From positions 124,001-188,000 of the forward strand of contig JALJCO010013705.1 in the NCBI GenBank assembly GCA_023101725.1: a DNA stretch of 64,000 nucleotides. The letters run 5' to 3'. Within the stretch, counting starts at the first letter, position 1. The number at the start of each line of letters is the position of its first letter. Below, piece after piece: positions 29,703 to 41,464 of this stretch. A program made the position numbers and the translations under genes. The DNA comes from Atherinomorus stipes (taxonomy: Eukaryota > Chordata > Actinopteri > Atheriniformes > Atherinidae). A model generated the notes under the pieces. That model did not search any database and was not told the origin of the DNA. It was given only the letters and a program-made list of their open reading frames with translations.

Positions 29703-31119
29703 GCTGCTACTAGTTTAACTACATTTCTCAGTAGCGTGGTCGTAACGTCGCTGTTTTCTACATCAAATAGCTTTTCAGTAGTGAAGCTACTTTCGTAGCA
29801 AAGTACCTGGGTAGCGTCCTCAGAAGCTACATTTTCCCAGATATTTCTAGACCTTAAACACATCTCTCCTGTGTTTACTCCTGATGCAGACGTCGCAGGA
29901 GCCTTTTAACTTTGCGTACCCATCATCCCGGTTCCTGCCCTAGATTGTGTATAAAAACAAATGACCGCGAGAATTGTCTGATGAGGCCAAGATGGCAAGC
30001 GTGCAACTAGAGGGGGAGGATGGAGGTAGAGGCAGAGACATCTTCGCCTTGTGAGTCCCCATGGCCATATGTCTTACCATGTCTTATCGAAAGACATGCA
30101 CGTTAGGTAAACAGGTCTCCCTTGAAAAAGAGACTGCGGTGTCAATGGGACTTACCTGTATAGATGTAGATTAAATTTAAAAAATATATATCACAACAAG
30201 TTCAAGATCTTCGAGACTTGACAGAGCAATTATACATTCCGTTGTTTATTTTGCAACCCCAAGAGGAAGCTCCTGTCAACGTCCAAGACGTCCTGCACAA
30301 ATTTAAGGACACATTCAGGTATTTCCCAAGGTTAACACAATCAGCTACGCTAGTAATCACAACTCAGCCAGCAAACATCAACAGCTAACATAGCACTAGC
30401 CAAAAACGTCATTTAAAAGCAAAATAATAACGTGTGTGTGCGTGTGTGTGCATGCATGTATGTGTGCCTGTGTGTATGTGCGCGCACACACGCGCGTTCT
30501 AAATGCATGTGTGTATGACAAGAATGGCAGGAAAGGTTAGGAGAAACAGAGCAGTATAACTTTACTTTGTGCAGGTTTTCTTTTTCCTCTCCAAAACAAA
30601 ACTGTGGTCACTTTAAATAGATAACTGATATTTGTGTAAATGGCTGTTGTACAAAATGGGGCTAATCAATATTCTACCAAACAGACAGCTTCATAGCAAG
30701 ACTACACAATCCAAGACGAAATAAACATGTTACTTTAGCCACTTTAAATTAATCAAAACAAAAAGCAATGAGGTAGATCAAAGATCTAAAGGGGGGGGGG
30801 GGGGGGGGGGGGGATTATGGTACGTATAGTAAGTATTAGTTTTGTTGAGGTTGAAGACTTTAATAAACTGACAGATCAAACAGATCAGAGATCAGTTTCA
30901 TTGATCACTAGGAAATGTAGCAGTGTGACTTGGAATGAAGTAAGTTTGATGTTGAAAAAAAAAGTAGCTTTGATGTAGTTAAGCTACTTTTGTTATTTTA
31001 TTGTAGGTTAGCTTGCTACATTTCTCTGGTGTGTAGCTTCAGTGTAGTGAAGCTTCATTTAATGTAGAATAACTTGTAGCTTAGCTCACTACATTTTCTA
31101 AGTAGCTTGCCCAACACTG
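29703..31119 (+). mobile_element. hAT-like element remnant with exon-like pieces
   Basis: The right end ACTTGCCCAACACTG-like text at 31100-31119 (AAGTAGCTTGCCCAACACTG) reads CAGTGTTGGGCAAGCTACTT in reverse, a hAT-type terminus. The left side repeats the CTACTAG/TAGTAGC theme from 29703. Inside, an ATG at 29992 opens MASVQLEGEDGGRGRDIFAL and a GTGAGT donor lies at 30051. Microsatellites: GT-rich at 30433-30500 and a 23-G run at 30791-30813. No transposase domain remains that I can read. Confidence 0.45.
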
Positions 31120-32201
31120 CTTCCTTACGTACTTAAATGGCAACGTCCGTTTCATGCGTTGCCATGCGTCGCTGCTTTCATACTTCCATGCAACTTCTGC
31201 GTTCCGATGGTTCATAAATGAGTTGTCCACAAGGCGGCAGTGCTGAGTTCATAGTTAATTTCCCTGTTTTAATATCTTCTCTGTTTGTTTGGCATCTTCT
31301 TTCTCAGTTACTTTTATTGGGTTATTTGGCCCCGGCGTTTTTTGTTTTCATTGTTCCGGTTCCTGTTCTTCTGCTCTGGTTTGTTCCTGCATTTCAGCTA
31401 CACAGCTCAACACTGACCCCACAGTTTCTGGTGGTATTGCTCCATCTTCTGCGTCAAGTGATGGACCAACAAGCCCCTTAAAAATGCACCAAATTACGTG
31501 CGCAACCGATGCAGTTGAAACTGTCCCTCCATCTGCATATCCGTCTTCTGCTTCGAGAAAAAATGGGCCTTTATTGGACTTGCCGAGCAGAGAAAATGGA
31601 TAAAGAACGTTAGAAAGTGAAGCTGTGGCATATACATTGAACATTATAATTGAGAATAAAGGAGGTGTGTCTGTTTTCTGGAGGTACTTTGGTTTTAAAG
31701 TTCGGACATACTGTAGACCAAACAACTATGTACTATATTTACCAAGAAAGTCTGAAACTAAGATAAGCATCCACCACATCCTCAAGTAAAATTACAACAT
31801 TGGAGGTTTCTCAAGGCAGATGCCACTTGTATGTTTGCTAGAAGTACGGTGTTGCACAAATTTCCCTTTCACCCTTCTGGATTTTCAGTGCAGTTCAGTA
31901 CATGACAAGAAAAGGGAAGGTAGTTCGAAATAACCAATGCCATCACAATCCATGCAGCCAGACCTGGTTGTGTTCTGTGGAACAAGCAGGATTCATGTTT
32001 GTGATCAAGACACTTTGAACGTAAAAAAGTTTTTGGCTTTTTTGTGCAATGTACAATTTAAATGACAATAGAATAATCTATTATCTGGTAGTAACTCTTC
32101 TCTCAGTCATAAAGTCTCAATCTTCTCAATCATGCAGTCAAGAATGCAGTTAACAGACAGAAAAAGAGAATACTGTTAGAATGAAACTTATTTTTTTATA
32201 T
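31120..32201. other. Unassigned; one exon-like ORF
   Basis: A pyrimidine-rich run ending TGCATTTCAG at 31397 looks like a splice acceptor. Beyond it a frame reads TDPTVSGGIAPSSASSDG and VETVPPSAYPSSASRKNG, low-complexity Ser/Pro text to a stop at 31603. I recognise no family. It could be a transposon exon or chance. The remainder holds nothing I can name. Confidence 0.25.
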
Positions 32202-32205
32202 TTAA

Positions 32206-32954
32206 AGCAGAACTCAGTAACTTCAGCTCGGGGCTCCCCCTAGTGGCGTCCTTTCACTGTCGTAAAGTTCAACCCCCCTGCACCCCCACAGCACACAGAC
32301 GGCTTCTCTACCTGTCTTTCCTCTATTTTGATCCCTGGATATATTTCTAAGCTTTTACTTGTTGATGCTACTTTGCTACTTTGCTAGCAGCACCACGTCT
32401 CCCTCTGCTCAAAGCAAAGACCTGTCTCTTCTGAAACGGGACGTTTTACCCGCGATTTGCGGGTAAATATGCTGTGGATTATATTTTTCTATGGTGTTGG
32501 CGAGTATCAGGTAAGAATACAAACTTTTATTTACTTTTTGCAGACGTGACAAGTGATTATTGAGCCTGAAGCAGTGATGCTTTACCCGGCACCCAGGCAG
32601 CGCAAGCTACGTGAACTACTCTGGTCCAGCAAAGAGTTGGTTATGAGAGCCAGGAGCCGTGTTTAGGTGGTGTGAAGCTAAAGAAATGTTTTCTTCGAAT
32701 TAGCGCTGGTAGTCTGGTTAAAATCAGAGCTGGAAGCAGCTCGGTAGATAGGGGACCTGAGTACCGTACATCGGTTTCTGTTGTCGCAAGTTCTGCTCGG
32801 GCCGGCGCAGGCAAAGTTGCCTAGAGCTGCTCGCAGGCCAGAGGCCCCGGCGGGGGGGGGGGGGGACATTGAATCGTTCCGTAAACGCTTTGTTTAGCCC
32901 CACGGGGATTCCGAAAAGCATTTATTGAGGTAAAAAAGTTACTGAGTTTCCCCT
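32206..32954. mobile_element. TTAA-flanked MITE, 749 bp, complete copy
   Basis: TTAA at 32202-32205 and 32955-32958. Ends are AGCAGAACTCAGTAACTT and, from the right, AGGGGAAACTCAGTAACTT. A truncated copy lies at 53726-54346 in the same orientation and is highly similar, including TAGTGGCGTCCTTTCACTGTC and GGGCCGGCGCAGGCAAAG-like text. A G run at 32852-32865 marks where the second copy stops. It has a run of GC-rich sequence unlike the AT-rich surroundings. Confidence 0.8.
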
Positions 32955-33071
32955 TTAACGTGCCGTCTCTTGTGACACCACGCAATGGTCAGATGATTGT
33001 CGTGTCTGGTGCCATCCTTGTAGTGTGACCACTCGCGAGTCACGAGACACTGTCCGATTTTATGGCACAAT

Positions 33072-33843
33072 GGGACGGATTTATCAAGATCCAAATTTGC
33101 GTGTAGTAATTAGCCCACGCAATCTGGAATTTCGCGTGAGGGGCTGAACCACGGTTTACGAGTGATTTACCAAGAATGAAGGCGCAAATGACAGTGGGTG
33201 CAAACGTGTTGGAAATGCCCCGATATAAATTAGGTTTTGCGTGTTTCGAGGTTTGCAGTGTGGCGAATTGCGTGAGACGACAGCACAAAAGGAAATATGG
33301 TGCCAGATGAGGTTGGAGATATTAAACAATAAAATTTAATAATAATAAATTTTATATTTTAATAATAAAAGAAAATAATTTTAAAGAGAACAAAGATAAC
33401 TGAATACGCTGCCCTCACTGCTCATGAAAGATGATTTTGAATCAGATTTGTGCGTGCCCAGGATTGTCCCTCTCACAAGTTGCAGCCTTTTGTGCACAAA
33501 GCTTCAAGTTTGCACCTGCTTTTCAGACGTACTAAAATAAATGCAAAAAACCAGCAAGGCAATGCATCACCACACTTGATAAATCGCCTTGCGAGTGCTA
33601 AATTAATATATTTACAGTGCTATTTCTCCTCTCATTCCACGCACTTTTGCGTGTAAACGCCCCATATTGCATCTTCATTGCGGAAAAAGTACTAAATGGA
33701 TAAGAGCTGCTATTTAGCACGTGTTAAAGACCAAACCCTTTTAGCATGCTGTTAATAGATCAGTTTGTACTTTTTTTTTTTTTTGCGTGTGCAGTGAGAT
33801 AGCTCACGTTTTTATACACCCAAACCTTTAATAGATCCGGCCC
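33072..33843. mobile_element. TIR element of unknown superfamily, copy 2
   Basis: Ends GGGACGGATTTATCAA and, from the right, GGGCCGGATCTATTAA; AAT is duplicated at 33069-33071 and 33844-33846, within CAATG on both sides. It is the inverted relative of 17890-19665. Shared phrases include CTGCCCTCACTGCTCATGAA and GCACAAAAGGAAATATG. It lacks the 681-bp insertion of copy 1 and so shows the empty site. No ORF. Confidence 0.7.
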
Positions 33844-33846
33844 AAT

Positions 33847-34826
33847 GTCTGTTAGTCTGACATAGCGACCGTCATGAACGATGAAAACAATCGTGTCATC
33901 TGATCCAGGGATTAGGATCTTTTTTTGTTTGTTGTCAGAACTAACCTATAATGCACTATAACTTTTCCTGGTGAACTTTCTTAGCCTTCTCTAAACTTTT
34001 GAATGCACATGTACATTGCCCAATGGTTAAATATGTATTGCAGATCATGCTGTTCTCAAAAAAGATGACCTCTGAAATCTAGACGAACCAAGATAGAAAG
34101 GTTGTTGGCATGGAGTTCCTTTGTAAAGTTGAGGGGCTGGTGTGGCTATCTGTACAGGAAAATGTTTACCCTTCAATTCCTAAAACTCCAGTTTAAACCA
34201 CAAACAAGTTTATGTTGTGGTGTCATCCAACAATGAGAAATTTATACATTTCAAAGCAGCTGTACTCATAAAAAAGGGAACAGCACATTTCCTTAAGATG
34301 GCTGTTTTTCTCCCCTCATTAGGGACAGTTGAAACAAAATGCCATTTTATTAAAAATGTTAACAAAAGCCTTTAAAAAGCACCAGTTATCTCAGTTTATA
34401 CCGAATTAAAAAATATTTTTGTCCAGCAACAAATACAAATCTTTTTCTGTGTCCTAATTAAATTGGAGAAGAAAAGAGAAACATGCTGAACATAAGTTTG
34501 AGAGTCTCTGCTTTTGTGCAGCTGAAGACAGAATTCATGTTTTTATAATGGGGTCAAAATATGCATTAGTTACAGATCTTAATCCCACAGATGGGAGTCT
34601 GAACAAAGTTTTACTCTTAAAATAGATTTTTGAAAGACAAAACCCTCACTGAATTCTTTAATGTCGTATTCAATATTCAACCCAATGTAAAACAGAAAAT
34701 AAAAGTGAACTCAATCTGAATTTGAGCTGTTCTGCAAATTTAAGGATTACTGAACATTTACAGATGAGGCAAAAACAATAATGTGCAGAATAATCTGCAT
34801 GACAGAATAATTTTTAAAAAGCCTTG
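33847..34826. other. No recognised feature
   Basis: AT-rich sequence without named repeats, RNA genes or supported ORFs. Confidence 0.4.
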
Positions 34827-34907
34827 TGTCCTGCTGGAAGTAGCCATCAAAAGATGGTAAATTTTTTGCATAAATGGATGGACATGGTGAACAACAATGC
34901 TCAGGTT

Positions 34908-35734
34908 CAAGTTTATTTATATAGCACCAGTGGTGGGCGGTCAGGGCCAGCAAAGCCTTCTCTGCTGGCCTGAACACTATCAGAAGCATTAACCTACATT
35001 TACAACCTAAATTCTAATTTTATTTTCTGCAACTGTATTAATTTATTACCAACAATCCATTCTCTTAAATGCTTAGTGTTTCTCTTGGCTAAGCTACTTC
35101 CATTACATGTATATGGTTGCTAGATATTTTTTGTCCAATCAGATTTCAGCTTCTGTCTGTTGCCATGTCAATCTGATCTGCCAAGGGCCTTCAGAATCAG
35201 AAGTGCTGGCCAATGTTCACCAGCAAGTTCAGCTCGCATAACACGTATTGCAGCGATCAGCACTTATCGATTCACTTGTGGCAAAAAAAATGTCTTTCAA
35301 ATGTAAATATTGAAATATTTAATATTTTACTTCACTGTACAGGTATGTGAAATAATTACCGAAGTTTGCCCTGTTAATTGGAAATATGCTCTGAAAAAAA
35401 TTCAAAAATTTGCGTAATGAATGTTATTCATTTTTCTGATAAAAGTGCTATAATTCATTTTTATTTAAAATTTATACACACAGTTAAGTCCCATTGAGAT
35501 GCAGCGCCTTTAGCAAGGGAGGGCTGTTTACCCAACATACTGTACATGTTTTTATGGACATGAGGACAGTTGTGGGCATTCTGGGCTAACAATAACAGTC
35601 ACAGAACAGCCAAATAAGTCATTTATTTTATCCCTGTACAGTTGAAATTATACAGCCACCTTGCATAAATTAGTTCAGTAATTCATTTATTTATTATTAA
35701 ACCAGCCAAATATCTCTCTCTCTCTACCTCTTTA

Positions 35735-35771
<37 letters not shown>

Positions 35772-36404
35772 TAGGCTATGTAAAGGCTTCTTGTATATTT
35801 GTATGGCACTGATGGTTTCTTTCATTGTTAGAATTCTTTCATTGAAAGTGGTAATATTAAGAAGAAGACTAAGTCAGGGAAGTGCCCACTGAAGGCCCAG
35901 GTACCAGATGCACTGCCCGCCACTGTGTAGCGCATTTACAACAACTAGAAATAGTCCAAAGTGTTGCAGAGGATGTAAACAAGAAAACAATGAACAAAAA
36001 CAGTAATAAAAAAAAGAATGGAGATCACAAAAACACCAAAACAATAAAACCATTAAAGCCCTCCCAAAATAAAAATTAAGCTAGAAATCAAAAAAGCCAA
36101 TAAAACAACAGGTATACCAGAAAAGAAAAATAAACACTAGTTGTCTTGCTGCTTGCTGGTCCGACTAACCACTTCGACGACAGAGGAAATACCATATTTC
36201 CATAAAACCATAAAATCGACCCTGGTGGCAACAAATAAAGGGTAAATAGAAGGGGCCTAGGATTAATCCTTGATAGACCCCACAGTCATGTGGCAAAGCA
36301 CTGAGGAGTACTGTTCAAGCTGGACTGTTTAAGTCCAATCCATCAGATAGGACTGGAACCAGCTCAGAACAGTGCAGGTATAGAGTCGAGAGATAAAGAC
36401 AGGC
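34908..36404 (-). mobile_element. LINE/SINE 3' end, minus strand, inside Tc1 and split by hAT
   Basis: From the left, CAAGTTTATTTATATAGC at 34910 resumes at 35930 with GCGCATTTACAACAACTAG. Joined and reversed this reads as the common fish tail ending GCGCTATATAAATAAACTTG. Further in (36240-36400) are CTAGGATTAATCCTTGA and CCAATCCATCAGATAGGACT, which belong to the same kind of LINE. No reading frame remains. Confidence 0.55.
34928..35925. mobile_element. hAT-like element, 998 bp, third layer of a nest
   Basis: Ends CAGTGGTGGGCGGTCAGG and, from the right, CAGTGGCGGGCAGTGCATC. Flanking octamers TATAGCAC (34920-34927) and TGTAGCGC (35926-35933) match at 6 of 8, consistent with an old hAT duplication. 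Removal restores the continuous LINE tail TTTATATAGCGCATTTACAAC. A CT microsatellite lies at 35716-35765. No transposase ORF. Confidence 0.65.
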
Positions 36405-36605
36405 CCATGCTTTTTATGTGGCTTCCACCAAATTCTCAACCTACTATCAGAATGTGGAGCTGAAATAGAGACTCATCAGACCATGCAATGTTTTCCCATC
36501 TTCTATTGTCCGGTTTTGGTGAGTCTGTGAATTGTAGCCTCAGTTTCCTGCTTTTAGCTGACAGGAGTGACAGCGAGTCTTCTGCTACTGTAGCAGACCC
36601 CATAG

Positions 36606-37271
36606 CTGGACTTTGCATTTCCCTGCAAAAGCCCTGCATTTCCATTACTTTTTACATGTGCTGAAAATTAAGATGCTTTCCCGCATTGCTCCCATTTTGT
36701 GTTAAAGTGTGTAATTTATAAACTGACTGTGCGGCAATGGAGAAAGCATTGAGAGCCATCATATCGCACAGATCATCCAGCTGATTAGAATGACACAAAT
36801 GTCAATCAGCATAGGAGAAATTCAATGCATGCAGGTCTGTACAGTATGTTTGCAAGTTTTCCATGTTGCACAGTGTGGAGCGTGATGTGAAACAGCATGA
36901 AAATTTCAAAGGAATGCTTCTCGGTCAATGGACAGGTTCCTTCCAAAGCCCATAAGATTCTAATACAGACACAAGAACAGCTACTGAAGTGTGTTTACCC
37001 ACCACACTGTTTAACACTCCAAGTCATACAAGGTCAGATTGTGAAAATAATGTCAATGTCAAGTAAGGTAAGTAATGAAATGAGGTAGCTTGATATGATT
37101 CCAGACTCTGAAATATGTAGCAAAGTGGTAGTAGCAAGAACAATGGAGGCCTTGATCACTTATTCTGTTTGATTTCACATAGTTAAACAGTGGTAACATT
37201 TAATAGGAAAGCTTTTGCTCTTTCCTTATCAGAAAGCTTGACAAGGTTGAAGTCTTATATTATATAGTGGC
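36606..37271. other. No recognised feature
   Basis: Nothing supported. Short open frames lack motifs. Confidence 0.4.
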
Positions 37272-37590
37272 TATACAATCATCCTCAAAACTATTCATAC
37301 CCTCTGATTAAAGAAGGGAAAATATCAGTTGTCAGTTAAATAAACTGAAACTGACAAAAGTAATTACTGAATCTTTTATGTTAATCATGACATCAAATTT
37401 GAATTGTGGTTCAAAAAATATTTGAAAAAATAAATAAATAAACAAATAAATAAAACAAGCATGATGGGGCTCCTAAAATGTTGTTGAGCAACACTTTGAG
37501 ACAATCACTGCAATCGGTTGTTTTCTGTAACGCCCAATCAGACTTCTGCACCTGTTGACAGGTAGGTAAAGGTCCAATTCGAAGTTCATT
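37272..37590. mobile_element. Tc1/mariner-type element, second family (copy 2, partial)
   Basis: CCTCAAAACTATTCATACCC and CTCTGATTAAAGAAGGG match 15376-15410. The right part holds GACTTCTGCACCTGTTGACA and GCAACACTTTGAGACAATC, phrases familiar from a Tc1-like family with Ile-His-Thr-type termini. An AAATA-rich microsatellite lies at 37424-37455. Partial and non-coding. Confidence 0.5.
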
Positions 37591-37935
37591 TAGATTTCGA
37601 TTCTTTGTGTTCCGATTCAATTCAGTATCAATTCGATGTCGATTCAGTAGGCAGTACGTAGAAACTGTTGTAGACTTTTAAATATTTATTTTCATGCCCA
37701 TGTGAAAATATGTAGTATGTCACCTCATATTTTGGGGGTAATAAAACATCTGAAAATAAAAAATAGTTGCTATTTTGGTGTTGTATGATCTAACGTGGCC
37801 TTTGTCCATACAATGTAAATAACATGCACAGCTCCCCCCATATCAGGAGGTGAATCGGTTCAGGGAATTGCCGTTTCGATATTGAATTGCACAGGGATGT
37901 ATTATGATGCATCAATATTTCTACCCATCCCTAGT
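37591..37935. mobile_element. hAT-like MITE fragment rich in GATTCGAT motifs
   Basis: GATTTCGATTC, TCAATTCGATGTCGATTC and GAATCGGTTC recur, and the right end reads ATATTTCTACCCATCCCTAG, whose reverse complement CTAGGGATGGGTAGAAATAT is a hAT-type terminus. The matching left end is not clear. Confidence 0.4.
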
Positions 37936-40342
37936 GTTCAGAGATGATATTCTTCACATCTTGGTTGCTTGACTTCCTGAAGCCTTTTATCGTCTCTAAC
38001 CAATCGGCCCATTCATTAAATGCATCATGTGAAGCAGGCGGTCTTAATGATGCATCTCTGAATTGTATTTTCAGAGCAACTCTTGGGTCCAGACTTTTGG
38101 CAGCAGTGTGATGCCAGTGTAAAACAATGCTTATGTAATGTGACAGTTGATGGTCATGTCATCATGCCTTAAAGTCATGATGCACCCTGGCTACTTGGGG
38201 GATATACTTTTAGCTGAATGGTCAGCACAGACATGACTCTTGTCTGGGAGACTGGGGTTCAAACCCAGGCTGTCCTTCATCCCTGCCAATATAACATAAA
38301 ATATGTCTTTTTTTCCCTTTAGGTTATTAAGTATTACAAATCCTATCAAATATAAAGAAAACAAAACTGCATGTATCATATTTTATGCAGGCGTCTGAGA
38401 CCTCTGCATCATATTTGACACATCTTCCACTGCCTTGTGGATTCATTGATATTCTGCTGTTAAGAACAGCAGAATATCCTTCTTGAGTCATTTTATAAAA
38501 TGATTCCCGTCAATGAAAAAAATGTTGGATTTTATTTAAAACTTAAATAAAAAGTAAAAAGAATTTTAAAAATATAGAAGTTTCCTTATATTCACATGCC
38601 AGATCTTGCAGTGTTTAAGGGTTCTGAAGACTGTTAAAGCAAACCGGCTGATGTGGTAAATGTCATCCAACCCATTTTGCTATGCGTGTATGTGTGTGCG
38701 TGCGTGCGTGTGTGTGCATGCCACTGCTTTCCCTGCATACGAGCAGAATGACATCTCATCTGAAGGACGATGTGTTTCTGACAGGTGATAATGGAAGTGA
38801 ATGTATGGCTGATAACCTTTCTCTCTCTCTTCGATCATCCAGTTCTCCCTCTGACCCGCTTCATATCTGTCTGTCCTAACAACTGCTCTCATTCACATCT
38901 TCCTTTAAATGTTTTTTTTTTTTTATTGTTCTTTAAAAAAAAAAATCCACACCAGTTGCAGCACAAGGGCACAAAGTTACTTAGGTGGGAATTTTCTTCA
39001 AAAGAAATAAAGGCTGAAGTTTCAGTGCAGATGAACAGAAACTCCTCCAGAGGTCTTTTCAGGTGGCTTGAATGCACTTATGTTGCCATGGCAACTAAAA
39101 GCTGGTTTTGTTCATCACAGATGAATACGGACTGATCGGATGCATCAACTTCATTTCATATTCAGTGATATTTAATCATGACCATGCATGATTACTGAGT
39201 TGAAAGCTGTATCTGAAGAATAAAATTTCCACTGATAAAAATAACCTCCAGATTTTATGTTATCATGGAAAAGATGTAAAAAAATAAATTAAAAAATAAA
39301 GGGTAAAAAATAGTCAATAAATTTTCCCAAAGTAACCACACCCCAGGACTGATGATTATCACAAGGTTCATGGTACAAAAAGCAAAAATTGCAAGAATTG
39401 AATCTGGTTTAACTGATTTGTTGAGGTTGCTGTAGCCTGTTAGATATTTTCAAGAGAACAGAAATTAGGTGAAGCTGTTAATCGAAACCTTAGAAAACAG
39501 TCCAGTTCTTGTGTCATGTAGCATACCTGAGCCTTTTCTCCCTTTCTCCCTTCCTTAAGAATGACTTCTTCACAGCCATCCTTCCATGGACCTCCTTCCT
39601 GATGACACTTTAGCCAACAGTAGATGGATGGAAGGTCCAGATGCATTTCAAGTCCTCTCATAGGTAAAATGTGCTGCTCATTTATGGCTTAGTCTCATCG
39701 CTGAGATCAGTTTGAGCTTCTCATAATGGTATCATTCTATGATCATTTGTTTCTGAATTACTTCACCTAAGGGTTCCTTAGGAGCAAGAGGTGAGCTGAA
39801 AAAGATAAAGGACATCACTGAGACAAAGGAGGTCGAGTTGAGATACAACTATTTGAGCCATACTCCTTGCGAAGAGGGATAAACAGAAAGGATCTCATAA
39901 TCATCTGCCCCTGATCTCAATAATGTCTTGGAGACATAATTACATAATTGAGATGTCATGAGACGGCAAAAAATTGAGAAGCAAAATACATTTAAAAAAA
40001 ACAAAAAAATAGCTGTCAAACTTTAAACAATAATGCAAATAGATTCATTTGTGGAGGAATTAATGGGTTATTTTTTTATCAACACATCATTGCACAGAGT
40101 TATTCTAAAATACAAATCTGAATTTGGCATCTCAGGAAGAGAAGCCTACTTTGGGCATGTAGGTGCTTTTCCCACAAAATTTACCAAAAAGACTTTTTCC
40201 CTCATGTACGATGTTTCTGATATTTTTGAAGCCTTATATTTAGAATTTTTTAGCATCTAGTGTCCAGAAACAAAGTTATTGTTTACTGTGTAAGTGTTTA
40301 CTGAATCTACAGTTATGATTGTAGCCTGGAATTATGTACATG
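37936..40342. other. No gene recognised; small palindrome and microsatellites
   Basis: A perfect palindrome with 14-bp arms (GATATTCTGCTGTT and its complement) and a 3-bp spacer lies at 38448-38478. GT-rich repeats lie at 38686-38718 on both-strand open frames that are artefacts. No supported ORF. One tRNA-like block at 38198-38274 is listed separately. Confidence 0.4.
38198..38274 (+). mobile_element. tRNA-like SINE head or tRNA pseudogene
   Basis: TAGCTGAATGGTCAGCAC is a fair A box and CTGGGGTTCAAACCCAGG forms a perfect T arm with the B box GGTTCAAACCC. The middle AGACATGACTCTTGTCT makes a 5-bp stem. The acceptor ends do not pair, so it is not a working tRNA. Likely the head of a SINE. Confidence 0.45.
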
Positions 40343-41049
40343 TAGGCCCTTTTCACATGGCGTGCTCGGGCCTGTGCCCAAGCACGTTTGACCACAAATT
40401 TTGTCAATGTGAAAGCAAACATGCCAGGCCTGGCGGCCCAGGTTGAGAGGTAGTCCAGGACCTGGGCCACCCACGCTCGGGCAGGGAAAAATGCGTTGTG
40501 AACACAATCCAGGCTGTGCAGGATGTGACGTGGGCTACTCACCCAACAAGCGACAGTGACCAAATCAAAACTCGACCCTACTAAAACTCGACTCGACATG
40601 TTTATCTTTGTTGTTCGTCTTATTCTCCTTTTAATTGTCGTTGGTGGTTTAAAAATGCTAAAATGTAAAATATGAGCGCCTGGCTTGTATTAGAGATGGA
40701 GTGATTTTCGATCGGATCATCTATTGGCGATCGAAAAGGATGATTGTGATCTTTTGTCAAACGGCGATCTTTAAATAATTTACTGCCATAAGATGTTAAA
40801 GACAAAATCTTTAGAACTGCGTTGTACTGTGTAGGCTACTTAAATGGTTCTAGTGGAGAACCATGTCTGCATACAGAGCCCTTTGATTGAAGAGTGAATA
40901 TTGAACTCTAAATTACACGTGTTGTCTCATTTTTCTTTCTTTTTTCGGAGGTGCGCGCTGCAGATGCAGGCTCTCTTTGTCTCCTCTGTTCTTCATCTTC
41001 TTGTTTACCAAACACTTCCCTGCACGACCAGTGGTTTGCTATATTATCT

Positions 41050-41200
41050 TTCTTTTTAGTCAAAGCTCTCGGAGAGTGCAGACCTCTGCCAAGCAGTTCG
41101 ACTGCCTTATTTATGTGTGTTCTGGATCATAGTATCCTGAATTCTCTCTGGATCTGGATTAACTTTCCAAACAATATAGAACTCATTGAGATCCTTTCTT
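41050..41200. repeat. Dispersed repeat piece with CTCTCGGAGAGTGCAGACC
   Basis: AAGCTCTCGGAGAGTGCAGA, CCTCTGCCAAGCAG and then GGATCTGGATTAAC are familiar from a fish repeat whose other end is the GGAGGTAAT block at 42495-42515. CTCGGAG is palindromic. Confidence 0.4.
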
Positions 41201-41464
41201 GTAATTTTTTTTTTTTACCAAACACTCGGGCCATTTGTATGGAGGTAAATTGAACAATTCCAAAAATTTGGCCTATTAGGGTGATGTTCATGTAAGACTG
41301 TTTAGTAGTAGGTAAGGAGGTTTGATGTTCACCACGGGGTGTCGGTCAGAGCACACAGGACTCGCTTGTACGATTAACTATCTTTACTGGTCACTCTTAA
41401 TCACAACAGCACAGTAATGCAACAAACGACAGGCTTACAGGTGAGGAATTCCAGGACTAGTTAA

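Larger units (their letters stand above)
34827..36605 (-). mobile_element. Tc1-like transposon split by a retroelement
   Basis: Two collinear minus-strand pieces: 34827-34907 (CTGCTGGAAGTAGCCATC through AACAATGCTCAGG) and 36405-36605 (CCACCAAATTCTCAACC, GACTCATCAGACCATGCAAT, CTTCTATTGTCCGGTTTTGG, TTCCTGCTTTTAGCTGACAG). Both match the main Tc1-like family of the window in order. Some sequence between is lost. The right piece encodes the region before the DDE core, including SAKSRKLRLQFT and NIAWSDESLFQ, so the first catalytic Asp block WSDES survives here. Confidence 0.65.

Noticed and set aside
30791..30813. 23-G run as a structural signal
   Set aside because: Pure G runs here and at 2237, 55310 and 60220 are mononucleotide repeats and may be partly assembly artefacts.
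38198..38274. Functional tRNA gene
   Set aside because: The T arm is good, but acceptor stem and anticodon loop do not fit, so I list it as a SINE head.
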